Shown: positions 1 through 8,231, counted from the stretch's first letter. The stretch: 28,807 nt of DNA from CAZPRQ01 sp964589415 (GCA_964589415.1 CAZPRQ010000012.1:1-28807), one strand, 5' to 3'. Notes: generated by a model from the letters alone, not told the origin. Translations and numbers: made by a program.

Positions 1-84
1 TTCATGAAAGCTATTTATTTCAGTATACCACATTTGTCCACCAAAACCCAAACACACCTTTAAAAACTTTTAGCGCTAAATTTT

Positions 85-120
85 ATGAATAAAATATAGA
101 GCGGAAAATACCGCTCTATA
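85..120 (-). terminator. Rho-independent terminator after the solute-binding protein gene
   Basis: Positions 95-104 (TATAGAGCGG) and 111-120 (CCGCTCTATA) form a perfect 10-bp stem around a 6-base loop. On the minus strand the stem is followed by TTTTATT. It lies about 80 bases past the stop codon of the minus-strand lipoprotein gene. Nothing else is seen in positions 1-199. Confidence 0.75.
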
Positions 121-199
121 CTATACTATGCTTATACAATAAGTCGTCCTAAATAACCATACCCACGTTCCATTTGAACCAATTTACAATATCTCCATG

Positions 200-1501
200 T
201 TAATACCCGGTTAGCGTGCTAGCCTGCTGGGAAGCCTGGTTTACAGCTTCGTCACTGCTAAAACCTTTTAAAATTACCGCGTCTATCATTTGCCCGAATA
301 TGGCGTCCATTTTAGCCTGATCTGGCCTATAAAAAGCTTTTGCGGTTAAATTTGCGCTGGCAAAAACCCCAATTTCATGATCCTGTGCCTGAAGCTCAAC
401 TAAATCTTTCCTGGAAGAAGGATATTTAACCTGGGCATAATAAGCATCCAGAGCTTCTCTGCTGGAAATAAACTTCAAAAAATCCCAAGCAGCTTGCTGA
501 TTTTTTGATTGCTTACTCACAGCCTCGCCCCAATAATTGGCAAAGTTTACTGCCGGGTCATCTAAATTTGGCTGTGGCACCGGAGCGGCATCAAAATTCA
601 GCTGCGGGGCTTTCTGTACTATGGCAGCGCGAGTATAAGAATAACCGTACATATAAGCTGTCCGACCATTCGCAAAAGCATCTATGGAATAATCGCTCCT
701 GTAATTCCAATTATAATTACTCTTCAAGGGGGAAGCGAAAGAAGTAAAATAACTTAAGGCGTCTTGAGCGGGATTTGTATAATTCCCATTTTTTTCAATT
801 CCTTGACTAAACATAGGTTGAGTGCCGTCGCTACTATACGGCAACACACCGCTTTGCAACATAAACAAATACAGTATGTCCACCGAACGATTTATATTGC
901 TATAAGTTCCCACGGCCACGCCGCTGCGAGTGAAGTATCCGGTAGAATCTTGTCGCTTAAGCCGTTGCACATGACTGGAAAGTTCGCCCCAGGTTTTAGG
1001 TGGGGTGGCTATCCCCACAGTGCCCATTAAATCTTTATTGTAATACAAGGCTAGGGAATCAACACTGAGCGGAACGGCGAAAATTTTATTGTCCCTGGTA
1101 AAATCCTGTACCGCTACATCTACAAACGCGTCTTTATACTCCTTAAAAGGGAAAGTTTTTAAATCGGCCGGACTCACTTTATCCATATACTTTGGCAGCC
1201 AGGAATTGTGTATGGAAAAAATGTCCGGACCATTTCCCGATGCCAGGGCATTAAGCAAATCCGTTTCGTAATTTTCTATATTCTTTTTAGTGTACACCAC
1301 CTGGACATTTTTATTTTTTGCCCGATACGCATTTATTAAAATCTGCATGTTTTCGCTATCCTCAAAAGTCTTCCAGAATGTAAGTGTAACCGGACCCTGC
1401 GAACTGCCACTACCCGACTTGCCGCAGCCCGCGGAAAGCAATAAAATACACATTATAAGAACGCCTAACTTTGTGGTTTTATTTTTTGTTTTTTTTAGCA
1501 T
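200..1501 (-). CDS. Extracellular solute-binding lipoprotein (ABC sugar-type, family 1)
   Basis: This is the substrate-capturing lipoprotein of an ABC importer, of the type that binds sugars or oligosaccharides outside the membrane. The start carries a lysine-rich n-region, a hydrophobic stretch and the lipobox LLSAGC, then a Ser/Gly-rich linker, so it should be lipid-anchored. The mature part has the family pattern: TLTFWKTF at the start, NGPDIF about 70 residues on, AVPLSVDSLALYYNKDL in the first lobe, and WDFLKFISS near the end. Length (about 433 aa) is normal. I chose the ATG at 1501 because it gives the best signal peptide. In-frame ATGs at 1507 and 1519 are alternatives; a GGAG at 1512-1515 sits 4 nt before the 1507 ATG and 10 nt before the 1501 ATG. 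It starts a few dozen bases after galU and may be co-transcribed with it. No permease or ATPase genes are in the window, so the substrate cannot be named. Confidence 0.85.
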   Translation of the reverse strand: MLKKTKNKTTKLGVLIMCILLLSAGCGKSGSGSSQGPVTLTFWKTFEDSENMQILINAYRAKNKNVQVVYTKKNIENYETDLLNALASGNGPDIFSIHNSWLPKYMDKVSPADLKTFPFKEYKDAFVDVAVQDFTRDNKIFAVPLSVDSLALYYNKDLMGTVGIATPPKTWGELSSHVQRLKRQDSTGYFTRSGVAVGTYSNINRSVDILYLFMLQSGVLPYSSDGTQPMFSQGIEKNGNYTNPAQDALSYFTSFASPLKSNYNWNYRSDYSIDAFANGRTAYMYGYSYTRAAIVQKAPQLNFDAAPVPQPNLDDPAVNFANYWGEAVSKQSKNQQAAWDFLKFISSREALDAYYAQVKYPSSRKDLVELQAQDHEIGVFASANLTAKAFYRPDQAKMDAIFGQMIDAVILKGFSSDEAVNQASQQASTLTGY

Positions 1502-1534
1502 ACCCATAATACTCCACATACTTCAGTTAATTTT

Positions 1535-2431
1535 TTATATTTTTAATTTCTTCAAGTACTGTCCAAATTCTTCTTTTAAGTCTTCATGCTTAAGGCCATA
1601 CTCCACGACGGTTTTCAAATATTCCAATTTATTGCCACAATCCCTAAAAATTCCGCCCTCTATTTCCTTTGCGTAACAAGGTCGGCCACGCTCCAACAAA
1701 ATATTTATCGCGTCTATATAAACCAACTCGCCGGGGGTATTGTTTTGTTCAAGCCTTCTCATTGCCTCTTCTATGGCGCTAAACATTTCCGGTTCATAAA
1801 CAGAACCGCCAATTAACGCGTAGTCGGAATTTATGCGGCCAACGCCCGGTTTTTCTATTATTTCGTTTATTTTTAATAATCCATGAGAGATTTCCGTGCC
1901 AGCCGCGTAACCATATCGTTTAAAGTCCTCCGGCTTATTCATGCGGATGCTGGCAATGACTGCTGAGGCATCGGAGTTTTGGAAAGCCTCAATAAGCTGA
2001 CTACTCCGACTCGGCTTGGAGTCAACAAACTCATCGCCCCACAATACCAAGAAAGGCTCGTCGCCAACTATGTTTCTTGCGTTCCAAATTGGTGTAGCAT
2101 TACCTAACGGTCCGCGCTGGCGGACATAGTAAAAATTGGCCATGTCTGCAATGCGGCGAATTTCTTCCAACTCCTCGTATTTACCGGATTCCTCCAAGCG
2201 CTTTTCCAGCTCAAAAGGATAATCAAAATGATCTTCAATGGTACGTTTTGACCAACCTGTAACTATAATTATATCTTCAATCCCCGCGCTTACCGCGTCT
2301 TCTACTACATATTGAATAATAGGTTTATCCACTACGGGTAGCATTTCCTTCGGTTGAGCTTTTGTGGCGGGCAAAAAGCGCGTACCGTAACCGGCGGCAG
2401 GAATAATTGCTTTTCTGACTTTCTTCTTCAT
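1535..2431 (-). CDS. galU: UTP--glucose-1-phosphate uridylyltransferase
   Basis: It joins UTP and glucose-1-phosphate to make UDP-glucose, the donor for surface polysaccharides and glycolipids, in the cytoplasm. The N-terminus has the nucleotidyltransferase signature (AAGYGTRFLPATKAQPKEML, about residues 12-31). Further on come DKPIIQYVVEDAV, VLWGDEFVDS with the metal-binding Asp, INEIIEKP and the C-terminal FRDCGNKLEYLKT. The length of 298 aa is standard for bacterial GalU. A promoter and a short leader hairpin lie upstream. No clear Shine-Dalgarno site is seen. UDP-glucose could supply the glycosyltransferase encoded at 13.7-14.8 kb, but that is inference. Confidence 0.95.
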   Translation of the reverse strand: MKKKVRKAIIPAAGYGTRFLPATKAQPKEMLPVVDKPIIQYVVEDAVSAGIEDIIIVTGWSKRTIEDHFDYPFELEKRLEESGKYEELEEIRRIADMANFYYVRQRGPLGNATPIWNARNIVGDEPFLVLWGDEFVDSKPSRSSQLIEAFQNSDASAVIASIRMNKPEDFKRYGYAAGTEISHGLLKINEIIEKPGVGRINSDYALIGGSVYEPEMFSAIEEAMRRLEQNNTPGELVYIDAINILLERGRPCYAKEIEGGIFRDCGNKLEYLKTVVEYGLKHEDLKEEFGQYLKKLKI

Positions 2432-2444
2432 ATAAATTAGGTGC

Positions 2445-2477
2445 TAAGCAAGGATTGTCTCAATACCCGCTTGCTTA
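2445..2477 (-). promoter_or_regulatory. Leader hairpin in the galU 5' UTR
   Basis: TAAGCAAG (2445-2452) and CTTGCTTA (2470-2477) pair perfectly, and the loop holds a further ATTG/CAAT pair. It lies between the predicted transcription start (about 2487) and the galU ATG. It may affect translation or RNA stability; no known riboswitch was recognised. Confidence 0.4.
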
Positions 2478-2493
2478 ATTATTTGCTGCTTAT

Positions 2494-2522
2494 AGTATAA
2501 TACCGTTTAATTTATATTCCAA
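2494..2522 (-). promoter_or_regulatory. Predicted galU promoter
   Basis: On the minus strand, TTGGAA (2517-2522) and TATACT (2494-2499) are 17 bp apart, giving a leader of about 56 nt before the galU ATG. Confidence 0.5.
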
Positions 2523-2594
2523 ATAGTTTTTTAGCCGAATGGACGATATCCGCAATTGCAGCCAAGAAGGATGTTAAAATGGATGCTTAATATT

Positions 2595-4100
2595 TTATTC
2601 TGTTTTCGGTCTATAATGGATAGCTTCACTTACCTGGTCCTGTCCAATTTCCTCCAAGCCGGCTAAATCCGCGATTGTACGAGCCACTTTCAATATGCGA
2701 TGAAAACTGCGACCGGAAAAATTGTAGCGCTTCATTGCCAGTTTTATGAGTTCATTTTCTTTCTCTCCCAAAATGCAAAATTTGCGAATATCATTAACAT
2801 CCATTTCACTATTTGTCTTACTACCACCAAAACGCTGGAATTGCACAGATCTGGCCCGCTCAACCCTTAACTTAATATTTTCCGAACTTTCTCCCCTGCC
2901 AGCCTCAGACATTTTTTCGTATGGCAACCGCGGCACTTCGACATGCAAATCTATACGGTCTAAAAGCGGCCCGGAAATTTTTTTCTGGTATTTAAAAATT
3001 TGCCCCGCCGTACACTGACACCTCTTAGTGGTATCACCCAAATAACCGCATGGGCAAGGATTTTGCGCGGCTACCAAAGTAAACTTGGCTGGAAACGTAA
3101 AACTGCCAGCTGCCCTAGAAACCGTAACCACACCGTCTTCCAAAGGTTGACGCAAAGCTTCCAACACATTTCTGGGAAATTCCGGAAATTCGTCTAAAAA
3201 TAAAATACCCCTATGCGACAATGTAATTTCTCCAGGCTTCGGGCTAGCGCCGCCGCCCACCAAAGCAACATTGGAAGTGGTATGGTGGGGACTCCGAACC
3301 GGACGAACATTTACCATGCCATCTTTAAGCTTACCGGCTATGCTATAAATTTTAGTCAGCTCCAAAGCTTCATCCATAGACAATTCTGGCAATATGCCGG
3401 ACAAAGCCCGAGCAAGCAAAGTTTTTCCGCTGCCGGGAGGACCGGACAATAACACATTATGTCCGCCACTAGCCGCGATTTCCAGTGCCCGCTTGGCTAA
3501 TTCCTGGCCAGACACGTCCTTCATATTTATAACTGATTTTTTATAACTACTATTTTCTGCCAAAACTGAAGCAGGGTTAGGCTGCAATAGCAACAAACCA
3601 AGTAAATGCTTAAGTAGTACCGACAGTGATGACACAGCAAATACTTGAATACCAGTAACCAAAGCTGCTTCCTGCGCATTGTCTTTAGGCACATACAATT
3701 CCTTTAATCCCGCCTGCTTGGCCTTTATGGCGATAGCTAAGACTCCAGGGACAGCCCGAAGCCGGCCATCCAATGACAGTTCGCCTAAAAACATTTTATC
3801 GCCAACATTAAATGACAGTTGTTCAGATGCGATTAAAATGGCCAATGCTATTGGCAAATCAAAGTGAGTGCCCAATTTTGGCACATCAGCCGGAGCCAAA
3901 TTAACCGAAACTCTCGTATCCGGATACGAACATTCGGAATTTTTCACCGCTGCCTTAACCCTCTCACGACTTTCCTGAACCGCCGTGTCAGGCAAGCCGA
4001 CCACCACTGTTGCAGGGAGGCCGTTAGAAACTCCGGCTTCCACTTCAATTATTTCCGCGTCAAGACCTATTACTGCCGCGGAAAAAACTTTTGAAGTCAT
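2595..4100 (-). CDS. comM: YifB/ComM family AAA+ ATPase (Mg-chelatase-like)
   Basis: A hexameric AAA+ ATPase. Characterised relatives (ComM) are helicases that promote branch migration when transforming DNA is integrated. Order of parts: an N-terminal ChlI-like S5-fold domain (residues 1-170), then the Mg-chelatase AAA+ core with Walker A GPPGSGKT (220-227), Walker B ILFLDE (299-304), a four-cysteine cluster NPCPCGYLG...RCQC (Cys 349, 351, 361, 363) typical of YifB, the sensor/Arg-finger region SGPLLDRID (376-384), and a C-terminal Mg_chelatase_C domain with the FSGRSFHRILKVARTIADL signature. The length of 501 aa is normal and all ATPase motifs are intact. It is the last gene of an operon with the LspA-like and DksA-like genes. 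Its presence fits DNA uptake, but no competence genes are in view. Confidence 0.93.
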   Translation of the reverse strand: MTSKVFSAAVIGLDAEIIEVEAGVSNGLPATVVVGLPDTAVQESRERVKAAVKNSECSYPDTRVSVNLAPADVPKLGTHFDLPIALAILIASEQLSFNVGDKMFLGELSLDGRLRAVPGVLAIAIKAKQAGLKELYVPKDNAQEAALVTGIQVFAVSSLSVLLKHLLGLLLLQPNPASVLAENSSYKKSVINMKDVSGQELAKRALEIAASGGHNVLLSGPPGSGKTLLARALSGILPELSMDEALELTKIYSIAGKLKDGMVNVRPVRSPHHTTSNVALVGGGASPKPGEITLSHRGILFLDEFPEFPRNVLEALRQPLEDGVVTVSRAAGSFTFPAKFTLVAAQNPCPCGYLGDTTKRCQCTAGQIFKYQKKISGPLLDRIDLHVEVPRLPYEKMSEAGRGESSENIKLRVERARSVQFQRFGGSKTNSEMDVNDIRKFCILGEKENELIKLAMKRYNFSGRSFHRILKVARTIADLAGLEEIGQDQVSEAIHYRPKTE

Positions 4101-4135
4101 AAAATACTTTCCAATTAAAAATGAAAATCTAGCGG

Positions 4136-4639
4136 CTATTTAGCCGTATCGGACACCTTGCTAAAAATTAAAAGCATTACAATACCGGCCAGTATATATC
4201 CATCAGCCAAGTTAAATATACCATTCCCAATACGAACATAGTCTCTCACGGAACCCAATAATATTCTTTCACCAATATTGGAAATTGCGCCTGCAAAAAT
4301 TAAACTCCACGCAATTTTCTGCTTCGTGCCAAATGTCATAACGTTTTTAGAAACATGCCTGACAATAAGGAACATAACTAAAACATATACCCCATACATT
4401 ATAACCTCCGGTAAAGGCAGGCTAAAAGCGAATTTGTAATTATAAAAAGTTGTTAAACCAAAAATATTCCACACAACCTCATTAGCGGCTAATTTTTGAA
4501 AGATTAAATATTTTAACAGCTGTTCCATCCCAATTAAACACGATAAGAAAAAAAACCAAAAAGCGAAAGAGTCCTTCAAAACCCTTTCGCCTTTTTTTTT
4601 GCTGCCATTATTTTTTTCCGAAGTATTATCTTGTTGCAT
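4136..4639 (-). CDS. LspA-like membrane protein (signal peptidase II family, altered active site)
   Basis: A four-helix membrane protein resembling lipoprotein signal peptidase, which removes signal peptides from prolipoproteins. The family landmarks are recognisable: EQLLK in helix 1 (39-43, usually DQxxK), NYKFAFS (67-73, usually N.G.AFS), AGAISNIGER (116-125, usually GGAxGNxxDR) and IFNLADGYI (141-149). The second catalytic Asp (D146) is present, but the first is Glu (E124), and the helix-1 Asp is also Glu (E39). Either the enzyme works with a Glu/Asp pair or the protein has lost or changed function. A charged 20-residue N-terminal tail precedes helix 1. It sits 20 nt after the DksA-like gene and 35 nt before yifB, in one operon. 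The window also encodes a lipoprotein that would need such an enzyme. Confidence 0.72.
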   Translation of the reverse strand: MQQDNTSEKNNGSKKKGERVLKDSFAFWFFFLSCLIGMEQLLKYLIFQKLAANEVVWNIFGLTTFYNYKFAFSLPLPEVIMYGVYVLVMFLIVRHVSKNVMTFGTKQKIAWSLIFAGAISNIGERILLGSVRDYVRIGNGIFNLADGYILAGIVMLLIFSKVSDTAK

Positions 4640-4659
4640 GCCCTGCCAAATAATACGCG

Positions 4660-4965
4660 TTATATAGATTTATCCGCCCATGGCAAAACGCGCAGTCTGT
4701 CTTCCGATATTTCCTTCCCTTCGTCGTCTATGCCGTAAGTGCCGGACTCAATTTTTATAAGCGCGGCTTCAATTTTAACCAAGTCCGCTTTAATCCTGGC
4801 CATAACATCTTCATTCACAATGTCTAATTCTACTTCATCAGCATTTTCATCATCAGCATTGCCCATTTCGGTATGAGCGCTTAAGCCTCCCAATTCATTT
4901 TCCAAATCGGATTTAGCCTGTAAAAGTTTTATTTTCATTTCCTCTATAAACGCGGGAGTAAACAT
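4660..4965 (-). CDS. TraR/DksA-like protein without zinc-finger cysteines
   Basis: A small (101 aa) relative of DksA/TraR, proteins that enter the RNA polymerase secondary channel and modulate initiation. A long helical hairpin comes first (about residues 5-75) and carries an acidic tip region (MGNADDENADEVELD), as expected for the coiled coil that reaches the active site. The C-terminal part keeps the outline of the zinc-finger region (ESGTYGIDDEGKEISEDRLRVLPWA), but all four zinc-binding cysteines are gone; the protein has no cysteine at all. Cysteine-free variants of this family are known, so activity is possible. It leads the operon with the LspA-like gene and yifB. Candidate ncRNA 1 and its terminator lie directly upstream. 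A weak TACAAT (4992-4997) could be its own -10; no Shine-Dalgarno site is seen. Confidence 0.8.
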   Translation of the reverse strand: MFTPAFIEEMKIKLLQAKSDLENELGGLSAHTEMGNADDENADEVELDIVNEDVMARIKADLVKIEAALIKIESGTYGIDDEGKEISEDRLRVLPWADKSI

Positions 4966-5048
4966 GGATTTAAATTTAATAATCTATCTACATTGTAACA
5001 AAAAAATGGCAAATAAAAAACCCAGTTTTCTGGATTATTGCTAATAAA

Positions 5049-5105
5049 GTAAAAAGCGCCTTCACGGCGCCCAAAACATTTGGTTATATGGCGGCGAAGG
5101 CGCTT
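5049..5105 (-). terminator. Terminator of candidate ncRNA 1
   Basis: AAGCGCCTTC (5054-5063) and GAAGGCGCTT (5096-5105) pair perfectly, with a further GC-rich inner pairing. On the minus strand the stem runs into a T tract. It ends the gene-free transcript and lies about 85 nt before the DksA-like start codon, so it could also attenuate that operon. A second weak hairpin with a T run is at 5015-5034. Confidence 0.75.
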
Positions 5106-5562
5106 ATAACCCAAAGTTTTGAGCTACTCACCGTCCCACTCTCTTAGGATTCCACCCTAGGTGAAATCCAAAAGCGTGGGACAGTAGGCAACATTTCATC
5201 AACTTCAGGCCTTTCCTACCACTAAAGTGGCAAGAAGAAAGCGTCTGAAACCCAATCAATTTTCAAACTACACTTCAAACTTCTCTTACGGTGCCATAAA
5301 GCACCTCAAACATTTTTTGTTTTCTTTTTGTTTTTTTCTTTTTATATTGTCTGTTGGGGAACAGGCAATCTACATTTTTTGTTTTTGTTTTTCAAACAGC
5401 CTTGATTGGAAAGGCTATGACGAGAAGTTAGAAGGAAAACCAGCCTTAAAACTTACACTTATATTCAGGACGGGTTTCCTTCTGCGAGTTTAAAAATTAT
5501 GGGTATTTAAGTTTTTAAAGAACTTTTCGTTTGTCTTTTCGTTTCTTGTCCACTCAACTTGT
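5050..5562 (-). ncRNA. Candidate large structured ncRNA 1 (about 510 nt)
   Basis: A stretch without any credible gene lies between a good minus-strand promoter and a strong terminator. In transcript order it contains: a boxA-like GTTCTTTAAAAA (5512-5523); stem 5473-5483/5430-5441; hairpin AGCCTT/AAGGCT (5398-5416); hairpin 5347-5355/5360-5368 with a 4-base loop; hairpin GGTGC/GCACC (5290-5305); a two-part stem 5245-5249/5204-5208 plus 5237-5241/5211-5215 closed by CCAC/GTGG (5219-5230); a long arm 5183-5187/5124-5128, GTCCCAC/GTGGGAC (5133-5139/5176-5182) and a 10-bp inner stem 5147-5156/5160-5169; then the terminator. Two A-rich linkers with a repeated 14-base core (5310-5323, 5372-5385) separate the hairpins. 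I do not recognise RNase P RNA, tmRNA, SRP RNA or 6S RNA signatures. It could instead be a long leader of the DksA-like operon. Confidence 0.6.
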
Positions 5563-5568
5563 ATATTT

Positions 5569-5597
5569 ATTTTACCAAGCTATTTTCCCCTTGTCAA
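5569..5597 (-). promoter_or_regulatory. Strong promoter for candidate ncRNA 1
   Basis: On the minus strand, TTGACA (5592-5597) and TAAAAT (5569-5574) are separated by exactly 17 bp, predicting a start near 5562. No plausible coding start lies downstream before the terminator at 5050-5105. The stretch 5598-5746 holds nothing else that I can identify. Confidence 0.7.
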
Positions 5598-5746
5598 GAA
5601 TTGAACAATTTAATTATATTTTCTCTCTTATTTAAAACACAATCCCAAAAAAAATCATTGATATGTACCATTAACACCTAAATAAACCTGTTAGAATAAA
5701 TTGTGGATAACTTGCGAATATCCCCAACAACTTCAATAAAACCGGC

Positions 5747-8071
5747 TTAAGAAGCAATTTCAAAATTTTTCCGGGCAAGTAAATACTCCTTAAAAGCTTT
5801 CGCGTAGGGCTTAGCAAGCTTAGAGTCGCAAATATATATATTTTCCAATAACTGACTGTCAAACAGCTTTAACAAGCAATGAAGATTATAAACTGCTCTC
5901 GGTAGACTGTACTGCTGAAAGGGGTTCTCAAACAATTTTGCTACAGCTTCCTGGTAAGGGTGAGTAAATAACTCAAAAGGCAAGCGACAAATAATTAAAG
6001 TCTTAACCCTTAAGGTATTTACTGGCTCCAAGGCGTTAAAATTATTTATTGCCTTAAGTAAAAACTTATCTGTGGCCAGCAAAAGGCTATTTTCATTTAT
6101 GCTAAAATTTCTAAGCAGTTTATTGGCTCCTCCAGAGCTGTTCTGAGCAGCCAAAAAACAATAATTCTTTAACTTTTCATAATACTGCTCGTAAAACCCC
6201 CTTAACTGTACGCTGCCCCCAAACACAATTGCCGCAGGCAAATGGTCCTCACTCACGGCCGTCAGCATTTCATCATCGCTCAAACTCGACTCTCTGCACA
6301 CGCATTGAATTTTATTTGTAAACAAGGACTGAATTCCCGAATCCACAAATGGAAGCAAAGCCTGTAGGCCCGTGCCCTTGGTTTCAGTTATGCTATGTAT
6401 TGCCATATCAGACAATCCCAACCTGCTTTTAACGTACTCCAATACCCCTAAATGGCCAATGGAATCTACAAAACACAATTTAGAAAATGATTTAACTACA
6501 TTCTTAACTAAATCGGCAATTTTTATTGGACTGCTGAAAAATGTACACCTTTTTTCTGAAAGCTCAACCCAACGAATTCGATTCTCAGTAATGGTAAAAA
6601 AGTTCAGCAAATTATTTGTAAACCTTTCTATTTCACTCGATCGAAATGTTTTGTTTGCGTTTTGCAAATATTCCACATAATTAATCGCAGCATTTTTTAA
6701 TTTATTAAATGGCTGACTGTTTTCTAACACTTCATCAACCTTTACCGACTCATAGGCTGAGTCACCTACTTTTAGCAAGGCCCCCACTAACCCAAAAAAT
6801 AAATCTGTCTTTTCCAGGCTCTCAACAACTATTGTTTTAAAACGCTCTTCTCCCGAATGTAGCTCGGGATTATAATAGGAACGCAAAATATAATTTATAT
6901 GCCCACTGCCTGCCCGTTCGCTTATATTGGCGCTTACTTGCTGTTCAAACTCCATAAGCCCGCTTATTACGGCGAACCTGCCTTTAAAATTCTTCTGCCC
7001 CGATATTTGGCAAAAAGTTGCCATGTCACAAGCTATAATTTTAGCATTGGGCTCCATGTATTCCAATTCTCCCTGACAAATAACTGACCTGAATTGTCCG
7101 CCAAAAAAAGATAAATTTAAATCTAAAAGGCAAAGGGTCTGCCAATTTGTATTTTTCCAAACTAATATTTTAAGGCAAAATTTTAATTCATCATGGGTCA
7201 AATCGGTTTTTTGAAGCAGGGCATTAAACCGCTCCTCGCTAAAAAGAGCCTCCGGACCGAATTGTGGTTCTGCGCAACCCAGCTTCCATAACTCCAAAAC
7301 CTTGGCCGCGGTAGGCACAGTTATCACGGATTTAGTCTTTAAGGATTGTAAAAACAACGAGGCTTGAACGGCAGGATCTGTTGACCCTAGGGGAAAATCA
7401 TACATCCCTCCGGTTTTTAACTTTATACCAGAAAGTGCTTTTGGAGTTTGCCTAACAATTTCCGGTAATTTTATGGGCGATAAATCTGCCTGAAGAAAGC
7501 TTGACCACAAAAGTTTATTTTTGACCAATTCAATAATTTGCTTTTTTAGCTTGACGGGAAAACTTTGAAACACACCCAAAAGTTTCTCTAAAACTAATAA
7601 GCACGCTTTGGCGTCTGCCAATGCTCTATGAGCCTCTTTATGTTCTATTTTAAAATAGTGAGTTAAATTCTCAAGGTTATAACTATGATGTGTCGGCAAG
7701 ATCCACTGAACCAGTTCCAATGTATCTATGCTCTTTCCGGAAAATTTTATGCCAAATGCCTCTAAAAATTTAATATCAAAAATAATGTTGTGTCCAACTA
7801 TTACCGCCCTTCCTAATTTATTTTGCAGAAATTCGTGAAATTCGGAAAATTTTGGCGCGTTCTCAAGCTCTTCCGGCTTTATGCCTGTTAAGCCAAAAAT
7901 TTTAGGGTCAACCGGCTTTGACGGCTTAAATACCTGTTTCCACTCTTCGGTTACCCGCAGGCCGCCTTTGTCCAATTCAAAGAAAACAAACCCCACTTCC
8001 AAAATCTCGTTTGTAAGCGGATCGAACCCGGAAGTTTCTATATCTAAGCTGCAATATAATTCTTTTTCCAT
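5747..8071 (-). CDS. DinG-type 3'-5' exonuclease/helicase fusion with eroded helicase motifs
   Basis: The architecture matches the Firmicutes-type DinG: an N-terminal DnaQ-like DEDDh exonuclease joined to an XPD-like helicase. Counting from the ATG at 8071 (774 aa), the exonuclease is intact: D10 and E12 (LDIETSG), D99 (GHNIIFD), H148 and D153 (HRALAD). The helicase half keeps only the outline. Walker A should be GTGTGKT but reads GSTDPAVQ (about 229-236) with no lysine. The DEAH box reads SGLM (about 370-373, in FAVISGLMEFE). The Q..GR.IR motif after SLPRAVYNL is absent, although the preceding CRLPFELFTHPYQEA block is clear. So it is probably an exonuclease with a non-catalytic, perhaps DNA-binding, helicase domain. 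I prefer the ATG at 8071 to a TTG at 8107. It is transcribed alone from a promoter after the recA terminator. Confidence 0.82.
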   Translation of the reverse strand: MEKELYCSLDIETSGFDPLTNEILEVGFVFFELDKGGLRVTEEWKQVFKPSKPVDPKIFGLTGIKPEELENAPKFSEFHEFLQNKLGRAVIVGHNIIFDIKFLEAFGIKFSGKSIDTLELVQWILPTHHSYNLENLTHYFKIEHKEAHRALADAKACLLVLEKLLGVFQSFPVKLKKQIIELVKNKLLWSSFLQADLSPIKLPEIVRQTPKALSGIKLKTGGMYDFPLGSTDPAVQASLFLQSLKTKSVITVPTAAKVLELWKLGCAEPQFGPEALFSEERFNALLQKTDLTHDELKFCLKILVWKNTNWQTLCLLDLNLSFFGGQFRSVICQGELEYMEPNAKIIACDMATFCQISGQKNFKGRFAVISGLMEFEQQVSANISERAGSGHINYILRSYYNPELHSGEERFKTIVVESLEKTDLFFGLVGALLKVGDSAYESVKVDEVLENSQPFNKLKNAAINYVEYLQNANKTFRSSEIERFTNNLLNFFTITENRIRWVELSEKRCTFFSSPIKIADLVKNVVKSFSKLCFVDSIGHLGVLEYVKSRLGLSDMAIHSITETKGTGLQALLPFVDSGIQSLFTNKIQCVCRESSLSDDEMLTAVSEDHLPAAIVFGGSVQLRGFYEQYYEKLKNYCFLAAQNSSGGANKLLRNFSINENSLLLATDKFLLKAINNFNALEPVNTLRVKTLIICRLPFELFTHPYQEAVAKLFENPFQQYSLPRAVYNLHCLLKLFDSQLLENIYICDSKLAKPYAKAFKEYLLARKNFEIAS

Positions 8072-8147
8072 AATGCTAATTTTAACACCAAAGCCCAAGA
8101 CTACCAAATATTAATAAATGTTCCGCGCTTTGCAAAACAACGGGTAA

Positions 8148-8176
8148 ATTATATCTTAAAAAACATGCAGTATAAA
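8148..8176 (-). promoter_or_regulatory. Predicted promoter of the DinG-like gene
   Basis: On the minus strand a perfect TATAAT (8148-8153) follows TTTATA (8171-8176) with 17 bp between. The -35 element is weak. Confidence 0.45.
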
Positions 8177-8200
8177 AATGTGGCGATAAAATTTATATAG

Positions 8201-8231
8201 AAAAAAGACGCTGACACAGCGTCGTTTTTTT
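8201..8231 (-). terminator. recA terminator (bidirectional)
   Basis: GACGCTG (8207-8213) and CAGCGTC (8217-8223) form a 7-bp stem with a 3-base loop. An A run (8201-8206) precedes it and a T run (8225-8231) follows, so it can end transcription on either strand. Here it serves recA on the minus strand. Confidence 0.88.

Noticed and set aside
5227..5493. Plus-strand 88-codon open frame
   Set aside because: Low-complexity Phe/Leu-rich translation, lying antisense to the structured RNA with no ribosome-binding site; a shadow frame.
5050..5562. Considered RNase P RNA, tmRNA, SRP RNA and 5S rRNA
   Set aside because: I could not find the conserved RNase P blocks, a tRNA-like 3' end, the SRP tetraloop region, or a consistent 5S fold. 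A short likeness of GTGGGAC..GAGTAG to 5S is not supported elsewhere.
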